A stretch of DNA of 64,000 nt, taken from NCBI RefSeq assembly GCF_014192015.1, contig NZ_JACHXJ010000001.1, positions 620,001-684,000 on the forward strand, read 5' to 3'. Below the pieces are notes generated by a model. The model saw nothing but the letters and a program-made list of their open reading frames with translations. It did not search any database and had not been told where the DNA came from. The translations under genes and the position numbers were made by a program. The DNA is from Paenibacillus rhizosphaerae. GTDB taxonomy: Bacteria; Bacillota; Bacilli; Paenibacillales; Paenibacillaceae. This document shows positions 28,865-38,432 of the stretch, one piece after another. The first letter of the stretch is position 1. Each line of letters begins with the position of its first letter.

Positions 28865-28894
28865 TTGTGTTTTGACTTTTTTATCATGTATAAT
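28865..28894 (+). promoter_or_regulatory. Likely promoter of the RNase J gene
   Basis: A perfect TATAAT at 28889-28894. The best -35 at proper distance is TTGTGT (28865-28870, 18 nt); a better TTGACT at 28872 is too close (11 nt). The leader holds an AT-rich hairpin TATATTT-TTG-AAATATA (28917-28933). Confidence 0.45.
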
Positions 28895-28980
28895 GAGGTC
28901 AAGTGACTGGGTGCGGTATATTTTTGAAATATAAATATTAAATGGTACGACGTCCAAAACCATAGGAGGGTTAGATTCAT

Positions 28981-30660
28981 TTGTCTAAAAAAAATAATAA
29001 CGATAAATTGGCGATTTTCGCGTTGGGCGGCGTCGGTGAAATCGGGAAAAACATGTATGTCATCCAATACGGCAATGACATCGTAGTCGTAGATGCCGGA
29101 TTGAAATTTCCAGAGGAGGACATGCTCGGGATCGATATCGTCATTCCCGATATTTCCTACCTGACGGAGAATCGTGACAAGGTGAGAGGCATTTTGCTGA
29201 CGCACGGACACGAGGATCACATCGGTGGATTGCCTTACGTGCTGAAGCATCTGAACGTTCCCGTATACGGAACCAAGCTGACGCTTGGACTGGTGGAGAA
29301 CAAGCTGAAGGAAGCCAATCTTCTTGGCGAAACGAAGCGGATTCTGATTCATGAAGATTCCGAAGTAGCGCTCGGCTCCACGCTGAAAGCGACATTCTTC
29401 AGAACCAACCACAGTATTCCGGATTCGGTGGGGGTTTGCATCTCGACACCGGAAGGCAACGTGGTTCATACAGGCGACTTCAAGTTCGATCATACGCCGG
29501 TCAACGGACAATATGCGAACTTGCAGCGGATGGCCGCTATTGGAGAAGAAGGCGTATTGGCGCTTCTGTCGGATAGTACCAACGCCGAGAAACCGGGCTT
29601 CACGCCATCGGAGAAAAACGTGGGTGTCGTCCTTGAAGACATTTTCCGGAAATCATCCCAGCGCGTAGTTATTGCTACTTTTGCTTCGAATGTTCACCGG
29701 ATTCAGCAGGTGGTCAATGCAGCGGAATCCACGGGACGGAAAATTACCGTCATTGGACGCAGCATGGTAAACGTCGTTTCCATCGCAGCCGAGCTTGGAT
29801 ACCTTCACGTGCCGGACGGCATGCTGATCGAGCCTGAAGAAGTTAACAAAATGGCAGCCGACCGCGTCGTCGTATTGTGCACAGGCAGCCAGGGAGAGCC
29901 AATGTCCGCATTGACGCGGATGGCCCGCTCAACACACCGCAAGGTTGACATTCTGCCGGGTGATACCGTTATCATTGCCGCGACTCCGGTACCGGGTAAT
30001 GAGAAATATGTCGGCCGTACGATCGACGAGCTGTTCCGTCTCGGAGCCGATGTCATCTACAGCGGTTCGAATTCCGGGGTGCACGTATCGGGTCACGGAA
30101 GCCAGGAAGAATTGAAGCTCATGCTGAATTTAATGAAGCCTAAATTCTTCATCCCGATCCACGGCGAGTACCGCATGCAGCGCCGTCACGCACTGCTGGC
30201 CGAGTCCGTCGGCGTAGATCCGGACAATATCTTTATTACGGATATCGGGGAGATCGTCGAAATCCAGAACGGATCCGCCCGTAAAGCCGGTAAAGTAACG
30301 GCTGGCAACGTGCTGATTGACGGATTGGGTGTTGGAGACGTTGGCAACATCGTTCTCCGCGACCGTAAACTGCTGTCACAGGACGGAATTCTGGTTGTAG
30401 TCGTTACGCTGAGCAAACAAGACGGCACGATCATGTCCGGTCCGGACATTATCTCCAGAGGATTCGTATATGTTCGCGAATCGGAAGGACTGTTGGACGA
30501 AGCGAACCGCATTGTTTCCAGTACACTGCAGAAATTGATGAGTGAAAATGTTAATGAATGGGCTTCCTTGAAGACAGGCGTGAAGGATGCGCTGGGCCGG
30601 TTCCTCTATGAGCAGACCCGCCGCAGACCGATGATTCTGCCGATCATCATGGAAGTGTAA
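28981..30660 (+). CDS. rnjB: Ribonuclease J (rnjB locus)
   Basis: Metallo-beta-lactamase/beta-CASP ribonuclease acting as endo- and 5'-3' exonuclease. 559 aa starting with TTG at 28981 behind AGGAGGG. The metal motif THGHEDHIGG is complete, with TGDFKFDHTP and the RNase J C-terminal motif VHVSGHGSQEELKLM; the dimerising C-terminal domain ends with FLYEQTRRRPMILPII. It lies where B. subtilis has rnjB (J2), between dapA and tepA. Unlike J2 as I recall it, the active site here is intact. Confidence 0.93.
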   Translation: MSKKNNNDKLAIFALGGVGEIGKNMYVIQYGNDIVVVDAGLKFPEEDMLGIDIVIPDISYLTENRDKVRGILLTHGHEDHIGGLPYVLKHLNVPVYGTKLTLGLVENKLKEANLLGETKRILIHEDSEVALGSTLKATFFRTNHSIPDSVGVCISTPEGNVVHTGDFKFDHTPVNGQYANLQRMAAIGEEGVLALLSDSTNAEKPGFTPSEKNVGVVLEDIFRKSSQRVVIATFASNVHRIQQVVNAAESTGRKITVIGRSMVNVVSIAAELGYLHVPDGMLIEPEEVNKMAADRVVVLCTGSQGEPMSALTRMARSTHRKVDILPGDTVIIAATPVPGNEKYVGRTIDELFRLGADVIYSGSNSGVHVSGHGSQEELKLMLNLMKPKFFIPIHGEYRMQRRHALLAESVGVDPDNIFITDIGEIVEIQNGSARKAGKVTAGNVLIDGLGVGDVGNIVLRDRKLLSQDGILVVVVTLSKQDGTIMSGPDIISRGFVYVRESEGLLDEANRIVSSTLQKLMSENVNEWASLKTGVKDALGRFLYEQTRRRPMILPIIMEV

Positions 30661-30698
30661 TCAATTGAATAAACCAGCGTCTTGAACAGCACACAGTC

Positions 30699-30750
30699 GC
30701 CCCCTTTCCGCAGGCAATATTGGACGGTTTCCTGCGGAAGGGGGCTTTTT
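30699..30750 (+). terminator. Intrinsic terminator after rnjB
   Basis: A 15-bp stem: GCCCCCTTTCCGCAGG (30699-30714) with CCTGCGGAAGGGGGC (30731-30745), one bulged T, then TTTTT. Confidence 0.95.
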
Positions 30751-30838
30751 GTCGTTTGAAGAGACTATGTTTGAGGAATTCTGATAAGGCCTGATTAGAC
30801 GGGTGGGTAAGCGCTTCGTGGATAGAGTTATTTTTTCG

Positions 30839-30869
30839 GAATAATTCATGTCTTTCCTCCGCCATACTA
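30839..30869 (+). promoter_or_regulatory. Sigma-G-like promoter of tepA
   Basis: GAATA (30839-30843), 19 nt, CATACTA (30863-30869): this fits the forespore sigma-G/F pattern of a G-N-ATA -35 and a CATNNTA -10. It lies 43 nt upstream of tepA, directly after the rnjB terminator. A ClpP-like germination/outgrowth protease would be expected in the forespore. Confidence 0.55.
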
Positions 30870-30911
30870 CAATGACAGGAAATTATATGGTTAGGAAAGG
30901 ACGAGGACATC

Positions 30912-31670
30912 ATGACACAAAATTCACGCCGCGCGCCGATGAGCGAAACGGAGGCGCCGGAACAAGCTCCTGCCATGAACCCGGAACCGACGGCACTGGA
31001 TACGCTGAAGCAGCTGGGGCAAATGAACGTTCCGCAAGGGACCGAGTCGAACATTTTCTGCCTGACGATCATCGGGCAAATCGAAGGACATCTGGTCCTT
31101 CCGCCACAGAACAAAACGACGAAATACGAGCACATCATTCCCCAGCTGGTCGCTGCGGAGCAAAGCAAACAGGTGGATGGAATGTTAATTATTCTCAATA
31201 CGGTAGGCGGAGACGTGGAAGCCGGACTGGCCATCGCCGAAATGATCACGTCCCTTACCAAGCCTACCGTCACCGTCGTCGTCGGGGGCGGGCACAGCAT
31301 CGGTGTGCCGATCGCCGTAGCTTCGACGTACTCACTTATCGCGGAGAGCGCCACCATGACCATTCACCCGATCCGCCTGAACGGATTGGTGATCGGTGTG
31401 CCGCAGACATTCGAATATATGGAGAAAATGCAGGAGCGCGTCGTCCGCTTCGTCACCTCCCATTCGCGAATAACAGAGGAGCGGTTTAAGGAATTAATGT
31501 TCCGTACAGGAGAGCTGAACCGGGATATCGGAACGGCGGTGGGCGGACTGGATGCCGTTAAATACGGCTTGATGGACGAAGTTGGAGGCATCGGGCAGGC
31601 GCTGGCCAAGCTGAACAAGCTGATCGATGAGCGTAAACAACCGGTCGAGGCGGAGGGGATTACCCAATGA
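30912..31670 (+). CDS. tepA: ClpP-like protease TepA (YmfB)
   Basis: Crotonase/ClpP-fold serine protease. In B. subtilis this protein is linked to spore outgrowth and earlier to translocation enhancement (from memory). The 252-aa protein has a poorly conserved first 35 residues, then [35 protein letters not shown], the nucleophile Ser129 in [11 protein letters not shown] and [14 protein letters not shown]. It follows a sigma-G-like promoter and overlaps ylzJ by 4 nt. Confidence 0.92.
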   Translation: MTQNSRRAPMSETEAPEQAPAMNPEPTALDTLKQLGQMNVPQGTESNIFCLTIIGQIEGHLVLPPQNKTTKYEHIIPQLVAAEQSKQVDGMLIILNTVGGDVEAGLAIAEMITSLTKPTVTVVVGGGHSIGVPIAVASTYSLIAESATMTIHPIRLNGLVIGVPQTFEYMEKMQERVVRFVTSHSRITEERFKELMFRTGELNRDIGTAVGGLDAVKYGLMDEVGGIGQALAKLNKLIDERKQPVEAEGITQ

Positions 31671-31885
31671 TGCTCCATACGATTATGCCGCTTGATGCCG
31701 TGTGGGAAGAGGGTTTCACCCCTGTCCAAACCGCGGAGGTTAGGCTGCAGGGCGTCCTGATGGAAGTCAAACCGCTTGATGCGGGCCGGGCCGAAATTGT
31801 CCGGCTGCTCGACTGCCCGCTTGAATCTTACCTCAACCCGGCATTTGCCCCAGGACAAGTGATACGCTACATTCCGACACTGTAA
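31667..31885 (+). CDS. ylzJ: YlzJ-like small protein
   Basis: 72-aa protein of unknown function found between tepA and spoIIIE in many spore-formers. It starts ATG at 31667, overlapping the tepA stop (ATGA). [14 protein letters not shown] at the N-terminus and the C-terminal PGQVIRYIP match what I recall of YlzJ. No catalytic motif or membrane segment is visible. Co-expression with TepA is the only functional hint. Confidence 0.8.
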   Translation: MMLHTIMPLDAVWEEGFTPVQTAEVRLQGVLMEVKPLDAGRAEIVRLLDCPLESYLNPAFAPGQVIRYIPTL

Positions 31886-31935
31886 AATGGACCTTTAGCA
31901 GCAGAAAACAGAACATAGGTGCCCACGGTATTATA

Positions 31936-31944
31936 TGGTATAAT
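31936..31944 (+). promoter_or_regulatory. Extended -10 promoter of spoIIIE
   Basis: TGG followed by a perfect TATAAT (31939-31944), an extended -10 element. The -35 region is weak. It is 20 nt upstream of the spoIIIE start codon. Confidence 0.55.
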
Positions 31945-31963
31945 ATTGACCGGGGGTGACATT

Positions 31964-34642
31964 TTGGCTAAGCGAAGAAAAAAGAAGAAGGCAGTACTGA
32001 CCAATGTGCTGAAATACGAAATATACGGAATTATACTGATCACCCTCTCCGTTATCGCCTTATCCGGTGAAGCGACGGTAGGGTGGTCATTATCCAAAAT
32101 GTTCGGACTGCTGTTAGGGCGGTTTTATTTTGTGATTCCCCTGGTGGGAGTCTACTTGGGCCTCAGCGTCATGATTCAGCGAAAATGGCCGAAGCGGTGG
32201 AATACGCGAAGAAGCGGAATTCTGCTGCTGGTACTGGCCTTGGTACTTATGAGCAGCATTTCTTCATTGGAAAAGAAACTGGGTCCGGTTGGCGCATTAA
32301 GCACCGGGAACATTTTATCCCAGGTACATACGGATTTGCAGGGAGCGCTGCTGGCGTCATCGGCCCGCGGCGACCACTCCATGCTGAATAAGGACATCAG
32401 CGGTGGCTACATCGGCGCCATCGAGTTTGCGGCGCTGTATTGGCTGTTCGGGACTTTGGGCTCGAAGCTGATGATGATCGTTATGTTTATAATCAGCTTT
32501 ATGCTGATTACGAATCTGTCGTATGTCGACCTGATGCGAATCTTCCGCAGCAGGCTTGTGAAGGCCGGCGAGAATGTCCAGAAGCGGATGGACAACCGCC
32601 GGCAGTCGGCCCAAGTTGCTTCCAAACGTACGACTTCGTCCAGGCAGAAGAAACCGCAGCCGCTTCCGGCTGACGACGATGAGGACGAATTGGACGAGGA
32701 TTTTGTGCCGCCGAAGCCGAAGCGGAGCGCTCCGGTGTTCTTCCAGCTGTTTGGCAGCAAGTTTGCCAAGAACGAAGCCCAGCCGCCGCTTGATGATGAT
32801 GAGCTGGACGGCAGCGATATTCTGGAACCGGTCCGGGAGACCCGTTCCGCTGCAGGGGGGCGGTTCAGCGAGGCGCTAGAGCCGGAGGAGAACGATGCAT
32901 TCGAACTGCACGAGGAGCCGCTTTGGGAGGAACCGAAGCGGAACGAATCTTCGCCGATTATCCGCGACTTTTTCGAGCATGTGAAATCCGAAGGCAGCGC
33001 GGATCCGGAGGAACCGGACGCAGCTTACGGGGGAGGTGCCGGGGCCGCTTTTCCGGTTGAGGGCATCAGCGCGGAAATCCATGAGGAGATTGCGGACATG
33101 CCGGACGGCGGGGCGCCGATATCCGCTGCGGACCTCCAGGGAGAATCCGCGGGAGGTCCGGCAGAGCCGGCGGAGGCGATGGAGCTTGCGATGACGCCGC
33201 CCGCGCCTCCGCCGAAGCCGTACAAGCTCCCGCCCTTCAGGCTGCTCTCCAAGCCCCAGAATGGCGGCAAGGCAGGCGACCAGAACGATTACAAGCAAAC
33301 CGCCCGCAAGTTGGAGGCAACGATGGAGAGTTTCGGCGTAAGGGCGAAAGTGCTTGAGGTCGTCCGCGGTCCGGCGGTGACGCGCTACGAAATCCAGCCG
33401 GATATCGGCGTGAAGGTCAGCCGGATTGTCGGGCTGACAGACGATATCGCGCTGGCTTTGGCTGCGAAGGATATCCGGATGGAAGCACCGATCCCGGGCA
33501 AGTCGGCCATCGGTATCGAGGTGCCGAACAATGAAGTTTCGCTCGTGACGATGCGCGAAGTTATGGAAACGCCGGTCTTTCAGGACGCCTCGTCGAAGCT
33601 GTCGATCGCCTTCGGCCGGGATATATCGGGACAGACGATCGTCGGCAATTTGGCGAAAATGCCCCATTTGCTCGTAGCCGGCGCCACCGGTTCCGGTAAA
33701 TCGGTCTGCATTAACGGTATCATTACGAGCATCCTGTATAAGGCTAAGCCGGATGAAGTGAAATTTCTGATGGTCGATCCGAAGATGGTTGAGCTGAACG
33801 TTTATAACGGCATCCCGCATCTGATGGCACCTGTCGTGACCGATCCGAAGCGTGCTTCCCTGGCGCTGAAGAAGATCGTGGTCGAGATGGAAAAGCGCTA
33901 TGAGCTGTTTTCCAAATCCGGCACGCGCAATATTGAAGGCTATAACAACCTGATGAAGGACAATCCGGCGGCGGTACTGCCTTATATCGTGGTCATTGTC
34001 GACGAGCTTGCCGATCTGATGATGGTCGCCGCGCATGACGTCGAGGAAGCGATCACCCGTCTTGCCCAAATGGCACGGGCCGCGGGTATTCACCTGATTA
34101 TCGCCACCCAGCGGCCGTCCGTTGACGTCATTACGGGTGTCATTAAGGCGAATATCCCGTCGCGGATCGCTTTCGGGGTATCGTCCCAGGTTGACTCCCG
34201 GACGATTCTCGACATGGCAGGCGCAGAGAAGCTGCTGGGCCGCGGGGATATGCTCTTCATGCCGATGGGAGCCTCTAAGCCGATCCGCGTGCAGGGGGCT
34301 TTTATGACCGATCAGGAAGTCGAGATCATCGTTAACTATGTCCGCGAGCAAGGGGAAGCCAAATACGATGAAAGCCTTGTTCCCGAGGTTGAGGAATCGT
34401 CGCAGGATGCCGACGACCAGCTGGACGAGCTGTACGATCAGGCTGTTCAGATCGTGCTGGAATCCAAACAGGCATCCGTCTCGCTGCTGCAGCGGCGAAT
34501 GCGGGTGGGGTATACCCGTGCGGCCCGCTTGATCGACTCGATGGAAGCGCGGGGAATTATCGGACCTTACGAGGGAAGCAAACCGCGTGAAGTGCTTGTT
34601 TCCCTGGAGCAGTATCAGCAGCAGAACCGCATCAGTTCATAA
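31964..34642 (+). CDS. spoIIIE: DNA translocase SpoIIIE/FtsK
   Basis: ATP-driven DNA pump that moves the chromosome into the forespore and clears DNA from division septa. Start TTG at 31964 behind GGGGGTGA gives 892 aa; the preceding 15 codons cover the promoter. About four N-terminal membrane helices (to about residue 175) are followed by a long acidic, Pro-rich linker (about 200-420). The RecA-like motor has the P-loop GATGSGKS (573-580) and [12 protein letters not shown]. The winged-helix gamma domain ([20 protein letters not shown]) recognises SRS sequences. Confidence 0.96.
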   Translation: MAKRRKKKKAVLTNVLKYEIYGIILITLSVIALSGEATVGWSLSKMFGLLLGRFYFVIPLVGVYLGLSVMIQRKWPKRWNTRRSGILLLVLALVLMSSISSLEKKLGPVGALSTGNILSQVHTDLQGALLASSARGDHSMLNKDISGGYIGAIEFAALYWLFGTLGSKLMMIVMFIISFMLITNLSYVDLMRIFRSRLVKAGENVQKRMDNRRQSAQVASKRTTSSRQKKPQPLPADDDEDELDEDFVPPKPKRSAPVFFQLFGSKFAKNEAQPPLDDDELDGSDILEPVRETRSAAGGRFSEALEPEENDAFELHEEPLWEEPKRNESSPIIRDFFEHVKSEGSADPEEPDAAYGGGAGAAFPVEGISAEIHEEIADMPDGGAPISAADLQGESAGGPAEPAEAMELAMTPPAPPPKPYKLPPFRLLSKPQNGGKAGDQNDYKQTARKLEATMESFGVRAKVLEVVRGPAVTRYEIQPDIGVKVSRIVGLTDDIALALAAKDIRMEAPIPGKSAIGIEVPNNEVSLVTMREVMETPVFQDASSKLSIAFGRDISGQTIVGNLAKMPHLLVAGATGSGKSVCINGIITSILYKAKPDEVKFLMVDPKMVELNVYNGIPHLMAPVVTDPKRASLALKKIVVEMEKRYELFSKSGTRNIEGYNNLMKDNPAAVLPYIVVIVDELADLMMVAAHDVEEAITRLAQMARAAGIHLIIATQRPSVDVITGVIKANIPSRIAFGVSSQVDSRTILDMAGAEKLLGRGDMLFMPMGASKPIRVQGAFMTDQEVEIIVNYVREQGEAKYDESLVPEVEESSQDADDQLDELYDQAVQIVLESKQASVSLLQRRMRVGYTRAARLIDSMEARGIIGPYEGSKPREVLVSLEQYQQQNRISS

Positions 34643-34681
34643 TCCGGTAATTATTGCCGGATGTGCTATATCTTCCTTGGT

Positions 34682-34715
34682 GGCCTCTCATGAATATACA
34701 TGAGAGGCCTTTTTT
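34682..34715 (+). terminator. Intrinsic terminator after spoIIIE
   Basis: Perfect 11-bp stem GGCCTCTCATG / CATGAGAGGCC with loop AATATA, followed by TTTTTT. Confidence 0.96.
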
Positions 34716-34784
34716 GGCGGTGATTCGCTAGAACTCGCTTGAAAATAGCTATCGGCGGTACACATTCTTTCTCTTGGGCAGGGC

Positions 34785-34814
34785 GTATAGGAAATGGGGC
34801 CTGTTGTCATAATA
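34785..34814 (+). promoter_or_regulatory. Sigma-G-like promoter of sleB
   Basis: GTATA (34785-34789), exactly 18 nt, CATAATA (34808-34814). Both hexamers and the spacing fit sigma-G. B. subtilis sleB is transcribed by sigma-G, so this supports both promoter and gene call. Confidence 0.65.
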
Positions 34815-34861
34815 ACCGTAGCCATCCTGTCAAACCCACAAGAGAAAGGTAGAGCTAACCC

Positions 34862-35686
34862 ATGAAAAACGCAAAATTATGGATCATCATCGGTTTGGTG
34901 TTTCTATTGTCTGCTGCGGTCTATGCAGGTGTAAGACCCCATACGGATTCCAAAGCTTCGTCCAAAGCGGCGGTGGAGCCTGCGGAACAGACCATACCTA
35001 CATTCGGATCAACGGTTTTGAAGTATGGATCCTCAGGCCAGGATGTGTATGAACTGCAGGGGCGCCTGAAATTTTTGGGCTTTTATAACGGAAAGATAGA
35101 CGGACAATACGGATGGAACACGCTGAAATCCGTCAAATGGTTCCAGTCCGAATTCGGGATGAAGGTCGACGGAACGGTCGGAGCCAAAACCAAGCTGAAG
35201 CTGTACAATGCCACCAAAAATTGGCAGCCTTCCGCCGCTGAATCCGGAAATGCCGCCGGAAAGCAAACAGGTACAAGCGGCAACCAGAAAAACACAAGCG
35301 AACCGATGGCTTCGGCCAACACGATGGGCTTGTCCGAAAATGATCTGAAAATTATGGCCAATGCGGTGTACGGTGAATCCCGCGGTGAGCCGTTTGAAGG
35401 ACAGGTTGCCGTGGCGGCGGTCATTCTGAACCGTGTTAAATCGCCAAGCTTTCCGAATACGCCCCATGGCGTTATATTTCAGCCGGGCGCATTCACGGCG
35501 GTAGCCGACGGACAAATTTATCTCACGCCGAACGAAACGGCGCGCAAAGCGGTGCAGCAGGCGTTAAACGGCTGGGATCCGACCGGCGGATGCCTGTACT
35601 ACTTTAACCCGAAAACAGCCACTTCGAAGTGGATCTGGTCCCGGCCGCAAGTCTTGACGATCGGGCAGCATATTTTCTGCATGTAA
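34862..35686 (+). CDS. sleB: Spore cortex-lytic enzyme, SleB-like
   Basis: Predicted lytic transglycosylase for spore cortex during germination. 274 aa: an N-terminal signal/anchor (LWIIIGLVFLLSAAVYAG), a peptidoglycan-binding domain (about 47-115, GSSGQDVYELQGRLKFLGFY), a Ser/Gly/Asn-rich linker, and a Hydrolase_2 domain (about 155-274) with the catalytic Glu region ANAVYGESRGEP and CLYYFNPKTA. It has the SleB domain order. No ypeB follows, although SleB usually needs YpeB; here the next gene is ymfF. It may be a second cortex hydrolase or its partner may lie elsewhere. Confidence 0.9.
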   Translation: MKNAKLWIIIGLVFLLSAAVYAGVRPHTDSKASSKAAVEPAEQTIPTFGSTVLKYGSSGQDVYELQGRLKFLGFYNGKIDGQYGWNTLKSVKWFQSEFGMKVDGTVGAKTKLKLYNATKNWQPSAAESGNAAGKQTGTSGNQKNTSEPMASANTMGLSENDLKIMANAVYGESRGEPFEGQVAVAAVILNRVKSPSFPNTPHGVIFQPGAFTAVADGQIYLTPNETARKAVQQALNGWDPTGGCLYYFNPKTATSKWIWSRPQVLTIGQHIFCM

Positions 35687-35756
35687 AAGGATTGAACGTA
35701 AGTTTGGCGCCGTAACTTCGTTCTTTCCTTGGAGCAGATTGCGCATGAGGGAAAAC

Positions 35757-35795
35757 AGCAACCGGAGGGTTTGTCTTCGGTTGCTTCTTCACTTT
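35757..35795 (+). terminator. Possible terminator after sleB
   Basis: AGCAACCGGAG pairs with CTTCGGTTGCT (one G-T pair) around GGTTTGT; the tail is TCTTCACTTTCC, pyrimidine-rich but not a clean T run. Confidence 0.55.
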
Positions 35796-35867
35796 CCAAT
35801 GGTATAGAATGGAACTTAATCAAAAGCGTGACGCTATATAAATTCATGGCTAAAGGAGTTTTGGACC

Positions 35868-37148
35868 TTGAATACAACTGCTTTTCAACATGGAAACGCC
35901 AAGCGGATCCGGATTCACGTTCTGCCGACGAAACGCTTTAAGACATTTGCAATCTCGCTCTACGCAGGCATCCCGCTTGCGGAGGACACCGTAACGCCAA
36001 CGGCCTTGACTCCTTTTGTGCTCCGCCGGGGTACCGTTACATATCCGGAGACCCGCCAGTTCCGCGAGCAGCTGGAACAAATGTACGGGGCCGGCTTCGG
36101 TTTTGATGTGTATAAAAGAGGCAACTACCAGATGGTGCACTTCCGGATGGACACGATTAACGATTCGTTCGTGAAGAGCCAGGAGAGCCTGCTGGCATCC
36201 TCATTCGCTTTTCTCGGGGAAGTCGTGACTCGTCCTGTTTTGGAGGACGGCCGCTTCCGCAGCTCCTACGTTCAGGCGGAGAAGGAGAATGTCCGCAAGA
36301 AGCTGGAATCCATCGTCAACGATAAGATCCGCTACGCCTCCGAGCGCTGTATCGAGGAGATGTGCCGCAACGAGCCCTACCGTCTTCACGCCCTGGGACA
36401 GCGTCAGGACCTGGAGAAAATCACGCCGGAGAGCCTGCATGACGGTTACCGCAAATGGCTGAGCGAAGCCAGCATGGACCTGTATGTGGTCGGGGATACG
36501 ACGCTCGAGGAAGTGGAGAAGCTCGTCAACGCGCACTTTGATCTGGGTTCGGAATCGGGAATTACGTATAAGACCGAGACGCCGGTGCGTCAGTCGGGCG
36601 AGCCTCGTACCGTCGTGGAGAAAATGGAAGTGAGCCAGGGCAAGCTGAATCTGGGTATGCGCACTTCCATCACGTACGGGGATGATCATTATGCAGCAGC
36701 ATTAATGTACAACGGCATTTTGGGCGGATATCCGCATTCCAAGCTGTTCATGAACGTAAGGGAAAAAGCAAGCCTCGCCTACTACTGTTCTTCCCGCTAT
36801 GACGGACACAAGGGGATCGGAACGATCCAGTCCGGTATCGAAGTGCAGAACTACGAAAAAGCGCTCGATATTATCAAGCGCCAGCTCGAGGAAATGCGCT
36901 CCGGCCGCATTACCGATCTGGAGATGTCGCAGACGAAGGCGATGATCCGCAATCTGCTTCTTGAAATTGAGGACTCGGCTTTTGAAATGATCGCTTACGA
37001 CTTCAACCGTCAATTCTCCGGGAAAGACCGGTCAAGAGAAGAGCTGCTGCAGCAGGTGGAAGATATTCAAGCCGCGGATGTTCAGGCGGCCGCGTCGACT
37101 TTTGATTTGGATACGATTTATTTTCTGAAGGGTCAGAAGGAGGAATAG
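35868..37148 (+). CDS. ymfF: M16-family protein YmfF (inactive subunit)
   Basis: Insulinase-fold protein of 426 aa lacking the HXXEH zinc motif; it pairs with the active YmfH. The name EF-P 5-aminopentanol modification-associated protein is used for the family, following B. subtilis genetics (recalled). Start TTG at 35868 with AAAGGAG nine bases upstream. RREQLEQMYGAGF-type N-terminal segments and MNVREKASLAYYCSSRYD in the second half show the M16 architecture. Followed after 3 nt by ymfH. Confidence 0.9.
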   Translation: MNTTAFQHGNAKRIRIHVLPTKRFKTFAISLYAGIPLAEDTVTPTALTPFVLRRGTVTYPETRQFREQLEQMYGAGFGFDVYKRGNYQMVHFRMDTINDSFVKSQESLLASSFAFLGEVVTRPVLEDGRFRSSYVQAEKENVRKKLESIVNDKIRYASERCIEEMCRNEPYRLHALGQRQDLEKITPESLHDGYRKWLSEASMDLYVVGDTTLEEVEKLVNAHFDLGSESGITYKTETPVRQSGEPRTVVEKMEVSQGKLNLGMRTSITYGDDHYAAALMYNGILGGYPHSKLFMNVREKASLAYYCSSRYDGHKGIGTIQSGIEVQNYEKALDIIKRQLEEMRSGRITDLEMSQTKAMIRNLLLEIEDSAFEMIAYDFNRQFSGKDRSREELLQQVEDIQAADVQAAASTFDLDTIYFLKGQKEE

Positions 37149-37151
37149 CCG

Positions 37152-38432
37152 GTGGAAAAACTTCAGTACGACAATTTGCAGGAGACTCTCTATTATGAAG
37201 TGATGGATAACGGCCTTCACGTCTACGTGCTTCCGAAGCCGGGTTTCCAGAAAACCTATGCGACGTTTGCCACCAAATATGGTTCTGTTGACAACCACTT
37301 CCGGGTGGAGGGGCAGGACGAAATTTCGGTTCCGGACGGGATCGCCCATTTCCTGGAGCATAAAATGTTCGAGGAGCCGGAGGGCGACATTTTCGCCACA
37401 TTCGCCTCCCACGGCGCATCCGCCAACGCATTTACAAGCTTTGACCAGACCGTGTACCTGTTTTCGGCAACCGAGCACATTCACGAGAATCTGGAGACGC
37501 TCGTTAACTTCGTGCAAAATCCTTATTTCACCGATCAGAACGTCGATAAGGAAAAGGGGATTATCGGGCAGGAAATCAACATGTACCAGGATAACGCCGA
37601 TTGGCGCGTGTATTTTGGCCTGATCGAAGCGATGTATAAAATCCATCCGGTGCATATCGATATCGCAGGTACGGTGGAATCCATCAGCACAATAACGAAG
37701 GAGACGCTGTACACCTGCTACAACGCCTTTTATCATCCGAGCAACATGCTGTTGTTCGTCGTCGGCGGGGTGAAGCCCGAAGAAGTGTTCGACCTCGTCC
37801 GCGCCAACCAGGCAAAGAAAGATTATCCGCCTCAAGGCAAAATCGAGCGTATCTTCGAGTCGGAGACGGTCGGTGTCGCAGAAAAACGCCGGGTTAACAA
37901 ACTGCAGGTGTCCATGCCGAAATGTCTGTTCGGCTTTAAGGAAAAAGAAGTGGGGCTGACCGGCAAGGAACTTCTGAAGCGCGACCTGACTACAAAGGTC
38001 ATGCTTGATCTGCTGTTCGGGTCAAGTACGGAGCTGTACCAAAAGCTGTACGACGAGGATCTGATCTCCGACAGCTTCTCTCATGAATACAGCAGTTCTC
38101 CGCAGTATGCCTTTTCGGCCGCGGGCGGGGATACCCGTGATCCCGATCAGCTTCTTGCCCGGATCCGCGAAGAGGTCGACGGCATTCTGGCATCCGGCTT
38201 CAAGGAAGAAGATTTCGAGCGCGCCCGCAAGAAAAAAATCGGCGGATACCTGCGCATGCTGAACTCTCCGGAAAATATCGCGCATGAATTCACCCGCTAC
38301 CAGTTCCGCGGCGGCGACTTTTTCAGCGTGATCCAGTTGTATGAGTCCATTACGCTCAGCGATGTGAACAATCGCCTGAAAGAGCATGTGGACTGGGAGC
38401 AGCTGGCGGTATCGGTCGTGGTGAATCCTTAA
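37152..38432 (+). CDS. ymfH: M16 zinc protease YmfH
   Basis: Catalytic partner of YmfF, also 426 aa. Zinc motif HFLEH at residues 66-70, then FATFASHGASANAFTSFDQT and the ligand region KGIIGQEINMYQDNADWR. Start GTG at 37152, three bases after the ymfF stop. Equal length and direct adjacency suggest a heterodimer. The stop overlaps the ymfI start (TAATG). Confidence 0.93.
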   Translation: MEKLQYDNLQETLYYEVMDNGLHVYVLPKPGFQKTYATFATKYGSVDNHFRVEGQDEISVPDGIAHFLEHKMFEEPEGDIFATFASHGASANAFTSFDQTVYLFSATEHIHENLETLVNFVQNPYFTDQNVDKEKGIIGQEINMYQDNADWRVYFGLIEAMYKIHPVHIDIAGTVESISTITKETLYTCYNAFYHPSNMLLFVVGGVKPEEVFDLVRANQAKKDYPPQGKIERIFESETVGVAEKRRVNKLQVSMPKCLFGFKEKEVGLTGKELLKRDLTTKVMLDLLFGSSTELYQKLYDEDLISDSFSHEYSSSPQYAFSAAGGDTRDPDQLLARIREEVDGILASGFKEEDFERARKKKIGGYLRMLNSPENIAHEFTRYQFRGGDFFSVIQLYESITLSDVNNRLKEHVDWEQLAVSVVVNP

